Shown here in pieces: positions 38,279 to 46,748 of a stretch of DNA of 64,000 nucleotides; position 1 is the first letter of the stretch, and each line of letters opens with the position of its first letter. Made by a program: the position numbers and the translations under genes. The notes beneath the pieces were generated by a model. That model ran no database searches and had not been told where the DNA came from. It saw only the letters and a program-made list of their open reading frames with translations. The stretch is from Tardiphaga robiniae (GTDB taxonomy: Bacteria > Pseudomonadota > Alphaproteobacteria > Rhizobiales > Xanthobacteraceae): positions 1,117,628 to 1,181,627 of the forward strand of contig NZ_LVYV01000001.1 in assembly GCF_001618955.1 (NCBI RefSeq), read 5' to 3'.

Positions 38279-39955
38279 ATGGCGCTGACGCAGAGACTAG
38301 AGTTCCGGCAATCCCAGTCGCTGGTGATGACGCCGCAGCTGATGCAGGCCATCAAGCTGCTGCAGCTGTCGAATCTCGATCTCGCAACCTTTGTCGAAGA
38401 TGAACTGGAGCGCAATCCGCTGCTGGAGCGCGCCAGCGACGGTCCTGAGCCACCGGTGGCCGGCGAGGCTGGCCCCGAGCGCAGCGAGTTTTCGGGCCAG
38501 GACGAAGCGGGCTATGCCTCCGGCCACGACGATGGCGGCGACCATACCGATTTTCCCGATCGTTCAGGCGGCGACAGCTTCGATGCGCCGGCGCCTGACG
38601 AGTGGATGAACCGCGAGCTCGGCACCCGCGCCGAGATCGAACAGACCCTGGATACCGGGCTGGACAACGTCTTCTCCGAAGAGCCGGCCGAGGCCGCCGC
38701 GCGCAACGCGCAGGACGCTGCTCCGACCGCCTATACCGAATGGGGCGGCGGCGCTTCTAACGACGACAGCTACAATCTCGAGGCCTTCGTTGCCGCGGAA
38801 GTGACGCTCGGCAGCCATCTCGCCGAACAGCTCGCGGTGGCGTTCTCGTCGCCTGTGCAGCGCATGATCGGTCAGTATCTGATCGATCTCGTCGATGAGG
38901 CCGGCTACCTGCCGCAAGATCTCGGCGACGTGCATGAGCGGCTGGGCGCATCTGCTGACGATGTCCAAAGTGTTCTCGGTGCGTTGCAGAAATTCGATCC
39001 GCCGGGTGTCTGCGCGCGCAGTCTCAGCGAATGTCTCGCAATCCAGTTGCGTGAACAGAACCGTTACGACCCCGCGATGCAGGCATTGGTCGAGCATCTC
39101 GATCTCCTGGCCAAGCGCGACATCGGCAATCTCAGAAAAATCTGCGGCGTCGACGACGAAGATCTGACCGACATGATCGGCGAGATTCGCAGACTCGATC
39201 CGAAGCCCGGTCTGAAGTTTGGCTCGGCGCGAACACAGACCGTAGTGCCTGACGTCTATGTGCGGCCGGGTCCCGATGGCGGCTGGCATGTCGAGCTGAA
39301 CAGTGACACGCTCCCGCGCGTTCTCGTGAACCAGGTTTATTATTCCGAGCTGTCGAAAACGATCCGCAAGGATGGCGACAAGTCGTACTTCACTGATTGT
39401 CTACAGAACGCGACCTGGCTGGTGCGTGCGCTTGATCAGCGCGCGCGTACTATCCTGAAGGTAGCGACCGAGATCGTCCGGCAACAGGATGGCTTCTTCA
39501 CGCAGGGTGTTGCGCATCTGCGGCCGCTGAATCTCAAGGCGGTTGCTGATGCCATTCAAATGCATGAATCGACGGTGTCGCGCGTTACCGCCAATAAATA
39601 CATGGCGACAAATCGCGGCAGCTTTGAATTGAAATACTTCTTTACGGCGTCGATCGCGTCAGCCGACGGTGGCGAAGCGCATTCGGCGGAAGCGGTGCGA
39701 CATCACATCAAGCAATTGATTGATGGAGAAAGTCCTTCTCTTATTCTTTCGGACGACACGATCGTGGAACGCTTGCGCGAAGCCGGAATTGATATCGCGC
39801 GCCGTACTGTTGCCAAATACCGTGAAGCCATGCGTATCCCGTCTTCGGTCCAGCGCCGCCGCGACAAGCAGAGTATGCTCGGCAATGCACTCACGGCACC
39901 CGCCACTCCGTCCGATAGGACACCCGACCGATCCCGCGACACTGCACCAGCTTGA
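38279..39955 (+). CDS. rpoN: RNA polymerase sigma-54 factor
   Basis: 558 residues. The Gln/Leu-rich activator-interacting region I (QRLEFRQSQSLVMTPQLMQA, residues 5-24) is followed by an acidic Asp/Gly-rich region II, a core-binding domain, the helix-turn-helix (LKAVADAIQMHESTVSRV, about residue 420) and the RpoN box ARRTVAKYRE (about 507-516). Sigma-54 directs transcription of nitrogen, C4-dicarboxylate and other genes from -24/-12 promoters with enhancer proteins. The C-terminus runs some 40 residues past the box, longer than usual. Position after lptB and before hpf-ptsN is the conserved arrangement. Confidence 0.97.
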   Translation: MALTQRLEFRQSQSLVMTPQLMQAIKLLQLSNLDLATFVEDELERNPLLERASDGPEPPVAGEAGPERSEFSGQDEAGYASGHDDGGDHTDFPDRSGGDSFDAPAPDEWMNRELGTRAEIEQTLDTGLDNVFSEEPAEAAARNAQDAAPTAYTEWGGGASNDDSYNLEAFVAAEVTLGSHLAEQLAVAFSSPVQRMIGQYLIDLVDEAGYLPQDLGDVHERLGASADDVQSVLGALQKFDPPGVCARSLSECLAIQLREQNRYDPAMQALVEHLDLLAKRDIGNLRKICGVDDEDLTDMIGEIRRLDPKPGLKFGSARTQTVVPDVYVRPGPDGGWHVELNSDTLPRVLVNQVYYSELSKTIRKDGDKSYFTDCLQNATWLVRALDQRARTILKVATEIVRQQDGFFTQGVAHLRPLNLKAVADAIQMHESTVSRVTANKYMATNRGSFELKYFFTASIASADGGEAHSAEAVRHHIKQLIDGESPSLILSDDTIVERLREAGIDIARRTVAKYREAMRIPSSVQRRRDKQSMLGNALTAPATPSDRTPDRSRDTAPA

Positions 39956-40014
39956 TTGCACTCCCGTGGAAACGGGATACTGTCGGTTCAAGGCAGAAGA
40001 ATCGAGGCATCAGC

Positions 40015-40620
40015 ATGACCCTTCGTATCTCGGGAAAAAGCATTAATGTCGGAGACGCTTTGCGAGGCCGCGTGAGCGAGCGGACCGATGAGGTCCTTCG
40101 CAAATATTTCGATGGCAACTATTCCGGTCACATCACGCTAAGCAAAGACGGCTTCGGCTTCCGCACTGATTGTGCGTTGCATCTTGATTCCGGAATTACG
40201 CTCGAAGCGGACTCCAATGCAGCGGATGCTTATGCTAGCGCCGATCAGGCGCTCCTCCAGATCGAGAAGCGCTTGCGTCGCTACAAGAGCCGGCTGAAGG
40301 ATCGTTCCGCGCGCAAGACGCATGCTGAAAATCAGGCGATGGCCGAACTCATGGCCCCGACTTTGGATGCGCCGAGCTACATCCTTGAGGCGCCCGATCA
40401 TGAGGGCGATGCCGACAGCGGCTACGATCCGGTCATCATTGCCGAATCGACCAGGTCGCTGAAGCGGTTCTCGGTGAGCGAAGCTGTCATGGAACTTGAT
40501 TTCACCGGCGCGGCCGTCGTGGTATTCCTGCATGGCAGTACCGGTCGGGTGAATATCGTGTACCGCCGGGGCGACGGTAACGTGGGTTGGGTCGATCCGC
40601 CGGTGGTTAAACCGTCCTGA
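40015..40620 (+). CDS. hpf: ribosome hibernation promoting factor, long form
   Basis: 201 residues. The N-terminal RaiA-like domain (about 1-100; TLRISGKSINVGDALRGRVS, then a KRLRRYKSRLKDR helix) binds the 30S decoding site, and the C-terminal dimerisation domain (RFSVSEAVMELDFTGAAVVVF, then a GRVNIVYRRGDGNVGWVDP segment) drives 100S ribosome formation in stationary phase. The start is ATG 40015 with GAGG 7 bases upstream; the open frame reaches 39952 into the end of rpoN. Lies 59 bases after rpoN and is followed by a UUCG-loop terminator. Confidence 0.94.
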   Translation: MTLRISGKSINVGDALRGRVSERTDEVLRKYFDGNYSGHITLSKDGFGFRTDCALHLDSGITLEADSNAADAYASADQALLQIEKRLRRYKSRLKDRSARKTHAENQAMAELMAPTLDAPSYILEAPDHEGDADSGYDPVIIAESTRSLKRFSVSEAVMELDFTGAAVVVFLHGSTGRVNIVYRRGDGNVGWVDPPVVKPS

Positions 40621-40721
40621 CGGCATTGACGCCCAAACGGCCCCTCCCTATGGTCCGCCGCCTTTGACAGGTTATGCCAGTCAATGGATTTCGCATGGGG
40701 GGTTCCGGTGCTAGAGTACGT

Positions 40722-40748
40722 CCGGGCGTTCGCGCCCGGCGCGTTTTC
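40722..40748 (+). terminator. terminator after hpf with UUCG loop
   Basis: CCGGGCG-TTCG-CGCCCGG (stem 40722-40728 and 40733-40739), a very stable tetraloop hairpin, then CGCGTTTT. It lies about 100 bases past the hpf stop and probably ends the rpoN-hpf message before ptsN. Confidence 0.6.
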
Positions 40749-40843
40749 CATCACAGGGAACGATGTCCCTTTCCAGTCTTTCTTGACGCTGCCGGTTTTG
40801 GTTCTAACTACCCGCTGACGGTCAAACATCCTCGGAACGGTCA

Positions 40844-41305
40844 ATGACGATTACCGATCTGGTCGCGCCCGAGGCGATAATCCCGGCGTTGAAGGTCAAC
40901 AGCAAGAAGCAGGCGCTGCAGGAGCTAGCGGCGCGCGCTTCCGCGCTCACCGGTCAGAACGACCGCGCCGTTTTCGAGGTGCTGTTGCAGCGTGAGAAGC
41001 TTGGCACGACGGCCGTGGGCTATGGCGTCGCCATTCCGCATGGCAAGTTGCCAAAGCTCGACAAGCTGTTCGGCCTGTTTGCGCGCCTGGAGCGTCCGAT
41101 CGATTTCGAGGCCATGGACGGCCAGCCGGTCGATCTGGTGTTTCTGCTGCTGGCGCCGGAAGGTGCGGGCGCCGATCATCTGAAGGCGCTGGCGCGGATA
41201 GCACGTCTGCTGCGCGATCAGGACGTCGCCAAGAAACTGCGTGCCTCCCGTGACGCGCAGGCGATCTATTCGGTGCTCGCTTTGCCGCCAGCGACAGCCG
41301 CCTAA
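40844..41305 (+). CDS. ptsN: nitrogen PTS EIIA protein PtsN
   Basis: 153 residues of the fructose/mannitol-type EIIA family. The phosphorylated His66 lies in YGVAIPHGKL; EVLLQREKLGTTAVG precedes it. In the PtsP-PtsO-PtsN relay the phosphorylation state reports nitrogen and carbon status and influences potassium transport, including Kdp in some bacteria; that link is established in E. coli and rhizobia but not shown here. The conserved place downstream of rpoN and hpf fits. GGAA is upstream of the ATG. Confidence 0.95.
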   Translation: MTITDLVAPEAIIPALKVNSKKQALQELAARASALTGQNDRAVFEVLLQREKLGTTAVGYGVAIPHGKLPKLDKLFGLFARLERPIDFEAMDGQPVDLVFLLLAPEGAGADHLKALARIARLLRDQDVAKKLRASRDAQAIYSVLALPPATAA

Positions 41306-41334
41306 CCATCTCACCCCGCAGCTTACGCTGGAAG

Positions 41335-41353
41335 CGCCCGGTTGGACCGGGCG
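41335..41353. terminator. hairpin after ptsN
   Basis: CGCCCGG-TTGGA-CCGGGCG, a 7-bp stem 30 bases past the ptsN stop, between convergent genes. Only a weak T-rich stretch follows, so it may act in both directions with Rho. Confidence 0.45.
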
Positions 41354-41415
41354 ATTCTCCTATTCCGAACCAGATCCCTGCTTGCGCGGATAGAAGGCTG
41401 GTTGGCCTTGCCAGC

Positions 41416-41943
41416 TTACGCCGCGAATTCCTTGGCCGAGATTGGAGCGAGCGACTCGTTGCGCACCGCCTGCCGCGCGGTGATCGATGCGAGCTCGTTC
41501 ATGGCTGCAGAGGCAGCTTCGGCTTGCGTTTCGGCACGGATCGATTCTGCTTCTTCCGCTGCAGCGACTGCCCGCGATGATGCTGCCATCCGCAGTGCTG
41601 TCTGGATCTCGTTGGAATCCGCGCCGCTCTTGAGCAGCAGCAACGTCAGCAGCGCCTTGACGTCGGAATTCATTGCGTCTGCGCTCTGCTTCATGCGTCG
41701 CACGGCCGCTGACGTTTCAGGAACGTTGACGGCGGTTACGGGACGAAGCTTGGCGACGTTGCTGCCTGAAGCTTCTATGCCCTGCATGCGCATCGGATTG
41801 GCATATTCTTCGGCCATCATTACCCGCGATGCGGCAGCAAGCTGCAGAGCATTGTGAATCTCCGGCGAACTGGTGCCGGTCTTCAGCAACAGCAAAGTGA
41901 GGAGAGCTTTGACGTCCGAGTTCATCGCGGCAGTGTTTTGCAT
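41416..41943 (-). CDS. unrecognised protein with internal duplication
   Basis: 175 residues, family not recognised. MNSDVKALLTLLLLK occurs twice, at residues 7-21 and 91-105, each followed by a similar Ser/Ala/Arg segment (PEIHNALQLAAASR versus NEIQTALRMAASSR) and an acidic AEE stretch. The repeats are identical in protein for 15 residues, yet 9 of those 15 codons differ synonymously, so the duplication is old and the sequence is under selection. The protein is helical and Ala/Leu-rich with no signal peptide; the repeated LLTLLLL is too short for a normal membrane span. GAGG lies 6 bases before the ATG. It follows the membrane-protein gene at 41976 by 32 bases, probably in one operon. Confidence 0.7.
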   Translation of the reverse strand: MQNTAAMNSDVKALLTLLLLKTGTSSPEIHNALQLAAASRVMMAEEYANPMRMQGIEASGSNVAKLRPVTAVNVPETSAAVRRMKQSADAMNSDVKALLTLLLLKSGADSNEIQTALRMAASSRAVAAAEEAESIRAETQAEAASAAMNELASITARQAVRNESLAPISAKEFAA

Positions 41944-41975
41944 TGTGTTCCTCGCTTGTGAGAAGAGTGACTGAG

Positions 41976-42563
41976 CTAGTTGAAACGTCGTCCGAACAGC
42001 TTTTCGAAGAAGGTTGGTTGTGGCGGCTCAGGGTGAGTGATTTCGGCGACGAGTTTGGGTGGCTTGGGGCGCCGGACGTCACGCTTCACCCGCAGCTTTG
42101 ACAGCAGCATGGTCGGCCCAGGCATGGCCGCGGGCTCAGCGAAGGTCGTGAGCGTGCCGTCCTCGAGGCTGCCGCGGATCAGGATCGGTGAGAGAAATAT
42201 GGGATCTGCGAGTGCGGCAGCCGCCGCAAGGCGCGCGTTATTTAGAGTGCCGAGGCTCTGAATGGCCTCGATGCTCCATTGCCCGAGCGGCAAGCGGTCT
42301 GACTTGGTCACGAAAGGCGGGTTGCTGTCGGGCGCGATGATGGGAGGGACGGTGCCGTCGGCACGCATCAGGAACACGGTGGCAGCTGCGCAGCCCGGTG
42401 CAAAAACGAGGAGCGCAAAACAGGCTGCGATCACCGGCCGACTATCCAAATTCCATGACCGGCTTGGCGCAGCCACCTCTACCTCTGGGGCGGTGACCGT
42501 CGCACCGAAGCTCCGCAGCAAGTCTTCGACTTGAACGATCTGGGCTTGTGTCGATCCGTTCAT
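41976..42563 (-). CDS. hypothetical single-pass membrane protein
   Basis: 195 residues, family not recognised. An N-terminal cytoplasmic segment of about 50 residues (MNGSTQAQIVQVEDLLRSFG) is followed by one hydrophobic helix (VIAACFALLVFAPGCAAATV, about residues 44-66), so the remaining 130 residues are probably periplasmic. That part includes WSIEAIQSLGTLNNARLAAA and a basic/proline-rich end (RRPKPPKLVAEI). GAGG lies 5 bases upstream of the ATG at 42563. It precedes the duplicated-repeat gene by 32 bases, implying a two-gene operon of unknown purpose. Confidence 0.62.
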   Translation of the reverse strand: MNGSTQAQIVQVEDLLRSFGATVTAPEVEVAAPSRSWNLDSRPVIAACFALLVFAPGCAAATVFLMRADGTVPPIIAPDSNPPFVTKSDRLPLGQWSIEAIQSLGTLNNARLAAAAALADPIFLSPILIRGSLEDGTLTTFAEPAAMPGPTMLLSKLRVKRDVRRPKPPKLVAEITHPEPPQPTFFEKLFGRRFN

Positions 42564-42919
42564 AGCGACCTCGAATCTCAACATGACCAGATTTTCTCAA
42601 GTCATGGTGAATGCGTGGTCACCATTTTCTTCTGTGAAACGGCAGCAAAGATCAGGCGCAATGATGTCATCGCGTCGGATATCCGGATTGCTATTGATGG
42701 GGGGATCAGTTTTTCAGATGCGCAGCTGATGAGAGGTCGTGTGCGAATCGATTGCGTCCGATGGTGTGCGCACGATATTGACGACGGGTTAAATAGATAC
42801 CGCGTCATGCAAGCCGAGCGCCTGCGCGCGATGATCGTCGTTTGGACGCTGGGATAATCGACATTGGGATACGCGGCTGTCACCGCGTATCCTGACGTCT
42901 GCATGCTGGCCAGTTCGCG
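42564..42919. other. 356-base region without a convincing gene
   Basis: Lower in GC than its neighbours. Two overlapping ORFs on opposite strands (about 100 codons each) have atypical composition and no ribosome-binding site. It should contain the promoter of the two-gene unit to its left, and near its right end a perfect 10-bp hairpin marks the end of the DUF1150 message. Confidence 0.5.
42867..42892 (-). terminator. hairpin downstream of DUF1150 gene
   Basis: GGATACGCGG (42867-42876) pairs perfectly with CCGCGTATCC (42883-42892) across a 6-base loop, 28 bases past the DUF1150 stop. There is no T run, so termination would need Rho or be replaced by RNA stabilisation. Confidence 0.45.
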
Positions 42920-43186
42920 TTAGTGAACGCTGACGGCCTGCAATTCCTGGCTCCATGCATTCGCGATCGCCGCTTCGCGGCTGTCGGTGAGCATGATCGG
43001 TGTGCCGTCGGCGGCGTGCAGCGCGAACAGCTGCAGTCCCGGCGCAATCTCCGGCGCCTGCGGGAACAGTCCCGGCACATCTTCCGAGCGAACCGGCTTC
43101 ACATAGGCGATCATACCTTCGCCCAGATGCGCCAATGCTTCGGCGGTGACGGCGGCATTTTCATTGATCGTAACAACTTCAGTCAT
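42920..43186 (-). CDS. DUF1150 family protein
   Basis: 88 residues. The LAHLGEGMIAYVKPVRSEDV segment and LFALHAADGTPIMLTDSREA with the C-terminal AIANAWSQELQAVSVH are typical of DUF1150, a small protein found in alphaproteobacteria directly beside small heat-shock genes, as here. The function is unknown. AAGGAG lies 8 bases upstream of the ATG. It is 107 bases downstream of Hsp20 on the same strand and likely shares its heat-shock promoter. Confidence 0.87.
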   Translation of the reverse strand: MTEVVTINENAAVTAEALAHLGEGMIAYVKPVRSEDVPGLFPQAPEIAPGLQLFALHAADGTPIMLTDSREAAIANAWSQELQAVSVH

Positions 43187-43293
43187 CGTCTCGACTCCTT
43201 CTATGAGATCAAGCGGTCGAGTCCGCTACTCGTTCCATACTCAGGATGCATGACCTGATCGAAAAACCGGAAACCAGTTTGTCGGGTCATGCA

Positions 43294-43719
43294 TTATTCG
43301 TGTTCATTGATAGCGATTGTCTTAATGACCCTTTCAGGCTCAGGCCTGGCCAGATCAATCGACAACAGCCCGTTCTTCAGATCCGCACCCAGCACCAGCA
43401 TCCCCTCTGCCAGCACGAAAGTACGCTGGAAGTGGCGCGCGGCGATGCCGCGATGGATGTATTGCCGAGTCTTGTCGTCCTGCTGGCGGCCCCGGATCAC
43501 GAGCTGGTTTTCCTCGGTGGTCACATCGAGCTGATCGCGGGTAAAACCTGCGACCGCCAGCGTGATCCGCAGGCGTTCGGGTTGACCGTTGTTACGATCG
43601 CACCGCTCGATGTTGTAAGGAGGATAACCGTCGGCGCCTTTGACGACGCGATCGAGCGCACGCTCAATCTCGTCGAATCCCAAAAGGAACGGACTAGATA
43701 ACGAAGGAACACGAGACAT
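43294..43719 (-). CDS. Hsp20/alpha-crystallin family small heat-shock protein
   Basis: 141 residues: a short N-terminal arm (SRVPSLSSPFLLGFDEIERAL), then the alpha-crystallin domain (YNIERCDRNNGQPERLRITLAVAGF, ENQLVIRGRQ, and the GIAARHFQRTFVLAEGMLV strands) and a C-terminal tail. It prevents aggregation of unfolding proteins, similar in layout to IbpA/HspA. Start ATG at 43719 chosen because the family N-terminus begins there; the frame extends to 43782 without support. An RpoH-type promoter lies upstream, and the leader may mask the AGAGGG ribosome-binding site. Confidence 0.93.
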   Translation of the reverse strand: MSRVPSLSSPFLLGFDEIERALDRVVKGADGYPPYNIERCDRNNGQPERLRITLAVAGFTRDQLDVTTEENQLVIRGRQQDDKTRQYIHRGIAARHFQRTFVLAEGMLVLGADLKNGLLSIDLARPEPERVIKTIAINEHE

Positions 43720-43800
43720 ACCTACAAAGCCCTCTCGAAGCGACTTTGAGGGGCCCTTACGGCACCCCTGGCCAGTCGGCACTCTGCCAACCGGTCAATC
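43720..43800 (-). promoter_or_regulatory. candidate RNA thermometer in hsp20 leader
   Basis: The predicted leader of about 80 bases ends with GGGCCCCTC, a short AAG-TCG-CTT hairpin, and GAGAGGGC, so the CCCCTC strand can pair with the AGAGGG ribosome-binding site. This resembles ROSE-type thermometers known in rhizobial small heat-shock genes. I did not find the conserved ROSE sequence itself, so this is a structural suggestion. Confidence 0.4.
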
Positions 43801-43803
43801 AAC

Positions 43804-43832
43804 AATATGGGCATGCCAAAGCCCGGTTCAAG
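43804..43832 (-). promoter_or_regulatory. RpoH (sigma-32) promoter of hsp20
   Basis: On the minus strand CTTGAA (43832-43827), a 16-base spacer and CCATATT (43810-43804) match the sigma-32 consensus of alphaproteobacteria. Transcription would begin near 43797, giving a leader of about 78 bases to the Hsp20 start. Confidence 0.75.
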
Positions 43833-43877
43833 CACCTCTAAATTGCAGGGAAACCGTTACTAAGGCCTTGAACCTGA

Positions 43878-44975
43878 TCAGATATCGATCCGGTTGCGGC
43901 CGTCAGCGCTGAACAGGTGCAGTTTGTCGCGGGGGGCCGTGGCGCGGATCGACGCACCGATGGCCGGGGCATCCTGGCCGGGGATACGCACGATGACCTC
44001 GCCTTCGGGCAGCTCGCCCGGAGTGGCGCTGACCGCCTTTTCGGCGCGCGCGCGGGTGCCATAGACGAAGGTTTCCGCGCCCACCCGCTCGATGGCCTCG
44101 ACCGTCAGGTTCAGCGTGATGCCGCCGTCAGCTGTGGCCTCGCTGGAGATCGCAAGGTCTTCCGGCCGGACGCCCAGGATACCGGTCTCGGCAGCGCTGC
44201 GGCTGTCGCCGGCGAACTGCGCACGGATCTCATCGCCGCTCAGCCTGATCAGATTCATCGGTGGCGCGCCGATGAAGGACGCGACGAAAGTGGTCGCCGG
44301 CTTGCGGTAAATATCGAGCGGACTGCCGATCTGCTCGACCTGGCCGCCATTCATCACCACCAGAATATCCGCCAGAGTCATCGCCTCGAGCTGGTCGTGA
44401 GTGACGTAAATCGAGGTCGTCTTCAGACGACGTTGCAGCTTGCGGATTTCGACCCGCATGGCGACGCGCAGCTTGGCGTCGAGATTCGACAGTGGTTCGT
44501 CGAACAGGAACACTTTCGGCTGGCGGACGATGGCACGGCCCATGGCGACGCGCTGGCGCTGGCCGCCGGACAATTGTCTGGGCTTGCGATCGAGCATGCC
44601 GGCGAGTTCGAGCGTCTGCGCGGCCTCGCGGACGCGCGTATCGATCTCGGGCTTCGGCATGCCCCTGTTGCGCAGGCCGTAAGCCATGTTGTTGTAGACG
44701 CTCATATGCGGATAGAGCGCGTAGTTCTGGAACACCATGGCGATGTCGCGATCTGCCGGCTCGATCTCATTGACGACACGGCCGCCAATATCGACCTCGC
44801 CGGAGGTAACGGTCTCAAGTCCGGCAACCATGCGCAGCAAGGTCGACTTGCCGCAGCCGCTTGGTCCCACCAGCACGCAGAACTGGCCGTCGCCGATCTC
44901 GAAATCGATGCCCTTGATGGCCTCGAAGCCGCCGGGATAGGTCTTGCGGACGTTGCGCAGCGAAACATTGGCCAT
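43878..44975 (-). CDS. ugpC: glycerol-3-phosphate-type ABC importer ATPase
   Basis: 365 residues of the MalK/UgpC family. ATPase motifs: Walker [15 protein letters not shown] (near residue 36), Q-loop [12 protein letters not shown], signature [16 protein letters not shown], Walker [14 protein letters not shown], and switch [13 protein letters not shown]; a TOBE/OB regulatory domain fills the last 130 residues. It drives uptake by UgpAE. The ATG lies 6 bases past the ugpE stop, closing the order ugpB-A-E-C. As MalK-type ATPases can be shared, it could also energise the ATPase-less importer at 923-4102. Confidence 0.92.
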   Translation of the reverse strand: MANVSLRNVRKTYPGGFEAIKGIDFEIGDGQFCVLVGPSGCGKSTLLRMVAGLETVTSGEVDIGGRVVNEIEPADRDIAMVFQNYALYPHMSVYNNMAYGLRNRGMPKPEIDTRVREAAQTLELAGMLDRKPRQLSGGQRQRVAMGRAIVRQPKVFLFDEPLSNLDAKLRVAMRVEIRKLQRRLKTTSIYVTHDQLEAMTLADILVVMNGGQVEQIGSPLDIYRKPATTFVASFIGAPPMNLIRLSGDEIRAQFAGDSRSAAETGILGVRPEDLAISSEATADGGITLNLTVEAIERVGAETFVYGTRARAEKAVSATPGELPEGEVIVRIPGQDAPAIGASIRATAPRDKLHLFSADGRNRIDI

Positions 44976-44981
44976 CTGAAT

Positions 44982-45830
44982 TTACTTCTCCGTCTCGACC
45001 AGGCCGCGCACGAACAGCCGCTGCATGAACACCACCACGGCGACAGGCGGCAGCATGGCAAGAATCGCCGTCGCCATCGCGAGCTGCCATTCGGCGAGTT
45101 CATCCGTCGTCGTCAGCATTTTCTTGATGCCGGTGACGATGGTCTGCATCGACTCCTGCGTCGTGATCAGCAGAGGCCACAGATACTGGTTCCAGCCATA
45201 GATGAACTGGATCACGAACAGCGCTGCCATCGTCGTGACCGACAGTGGCAGCAGCGTATCCTTGAAAAAGCGAAAGGGACCGGCGCCGTCGATGCGCGAG
45301 GCTTCAAGCAATTCATCGGGGATGGTCATGAAGAACTGGCGAAACAGCAGCGTGCCGGTGGCCGATGCGATCAGCGGCAGGATCAGCCCGGCATAGGTGT
45401 CGAGCATCTTCAGATCGGCGATCACCTTGTAGGTCGGATAGATACGGACCTCGACCGGCAGCATCAGCGTCACGAAGATGATCCAGAACGCCGTCTGGCG
45501 GAACGGAAAACGGAAATACACCACGGCATAGGCGGAGAGGATCGAGATCACGATCTTGCCGAGCGCGATGCCCATTGCCATGACGAACGAGTTCATCAGC
45601 ATATGGCCGACCGGCTCGCGGCTGGCGCGCGATCCGCCGACGAAGATCGCGCGGTAGTAGTTCTCCAGCGTATGACTGCCCGGCAGCATCGGCATGTTGC
45701 CGTTGACCACCGTTGCTGCGTCATGTGTCGAGGCGATCAGTGCGACATAGACCGGGAACACGACGATGAACACGCCGAGGATAAGGATCGCATAAGCGAG
45801 GATATCGTTCCAGCGGCGGTGCTCGACCAT
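44982..45830 (-). CDS. ugpE: glycerol-3-phosphate-type ABC permease UgpE
   Basis: 282 residues, six helices. The characteristic RFPFRQTAFWIIFVTLMLP and EVRIYPTYKVIADLKMLDTY segments and the EAA loop LLEASRIDGAGPFRFFKDTL are those of UgpE. It forms the channel with UgpA for sn-glycerol 3-phosphate or glycerophosphodiesters. Its ATG overlaps the ugpA stop by one base (TGATG), a coupled start. Confidence 0.92.
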   Translation of the reverse strand: MVEHRRWNDILAYAILILGVFIVVFPVYVALIASTHDAATVVNGNMPMLPGSHTLENYYRAIFVGGSRASREPVGHMLMNSFVMAMGIALGKIVISILSAYAVVYFRFPFRQTAFWIIFVTLMLPVEVRIYPTYKVIADLKMLDTYAGLILPLIASATGTLLFRQFFMTIPDELLEASRIDGAGPFRFFKDTLLPLSVTTMAALFVIQFIYGWNQYLWPLLITTQESMQTIVTGIKKMLTTTDELAEWQLAMATAILAMLPPVAVVVFMQRLFVRGLVETEK

Positions 45831-46711
45831 CAGTACTGCACCTTGCGCTCGACATAACGAAACTGGATCGCCGTGAGCGCGATCACGATCACCATCAGGA
45901 TCACCGATTGCGCCGCCGATCCGCCGAGGTCGCCGCCGAGCCTGCCGTCGGCATAGACCTTGTAGACCATGGTGGTCGTCGCCCCGGCCGGCCCGCCACC
46001 GGTGACCGCGTCGATGATGCCGAAGGTGTCGAAAAACACATAGACGACGTTGACGACCAGCAGGAAGAACGTGGTCGGCGACAGCAACGGGAACGTGATC
46101 GTCCAGAATCGCCGATACGGCCCGGCGCCATCAATCGCCCCGGCTTCGAGTACGCTGCGCGGGATCGCCTGCAGGCCGGCCAGGAAGAACAGGAAATTAT
46201 AGGCGATCTGCTTCCACACCGCGGCCATGACGACGAGCGCCATGGCGTGGTTGCCGTTCAACATTGGGTTCCAGTTGAAGCCCATCAGGCGCAGCGGCCG
46301 TGCCATCGTGCCGAGCGAGGGATGGAAGATGAACAGCCACAGCACGCCGGCGACCGCGGGAGCCACTGCATAGGGCCAGATCATCATGACCTTGAAGGTC
46401 GGTGCCGCTTTCAGATTCTTGTCGGCCTGGGTGGCGAACAACAATGCGATCGACAGTGAGAGCGCCGCGACCAGCGACGAGAACACCAGCGTGGTCACCA
46501 TCGACTTGTAGTATTCCGGCTGGGCCAGCAGCGCCTGATAGTTCTCCAGCCCGATGAATTCCGAGTTCAGGCCGAACGCGTCCTCGCGCAGGAACGATTG
46601 CCAGACAGCCTGGCTGGCCGGCCAGTAGAAAAACACCAGGGTGATGACCAGCTGCGGCACAAGCAACAGGTAGGGCAGGAACTTGCCTTTGAAGACGGCG
46701 GTTTTTTCCAT
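45830..46711 (-). CDS. ugpA: glycerol-3-phosphate-type ABC permease UgpA
   Basis: 293 residues with six helices; [20 protein letters not shown] begins the first. [19 protein letters not shown], the [12 protein letters not shown] segment and the EAA loop [19 protein letters not shown] match UgpA. Partner of UgpE. There is no good ribosome-binding site upstream of the ATG, and a large palindromic repeat fills the gap between it and ugpB, so expression may be set lower than that of the binding protein. Confidence 0.92.
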   Translation of the reverse strand: MEKTAVFKGKFLPYLLLVPQLVITLVFFYWPASQAVWQSFLREDAFGLNSEFIGLENYQALLAQPEYYKSMVTTLVFSSLVAALSLSIALLFATQADKNLKAAPTFKVMMIWPYAVAPAVAGVLWLFIFHPSLGTMARPLRLMGFNWNPMLNGNHAMALVVMAAVWKQIAYNFLFFLAGLQAIPRSVLEAGAIDGAGPYRRFWTITFPLLSPTTFFLLVVNVVYVFFDTFGIIDAVTGGGPAGATTTMVYKVYADGRLGGDLGGSAAQSVILMVIVIALTAIQFRYVERKVQY

Positions 46712-46748
46712 TGGCTGTTATCGCGCCGTGCCGCGGAGGCTCGGCACT

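Noticed and set aside
42531..42904. Two ORFs of about 100 codons on opposite strands in the 42.6-42.9 kb gap
   Set aside because: No ribosome-binding sites, odd composition (Ile/Arg/Cys-rich), and mutual overlap; treated as non-coding.
43917..45857. 646-codon plus-strand open frame opposite ugpC-ugpE
   Set aside because: It is antisense to two genes with all ABC transporter motifs; its translation is rich in His/Asp/Arg with no domain, the usual shadow of GC-rich coding DNA.
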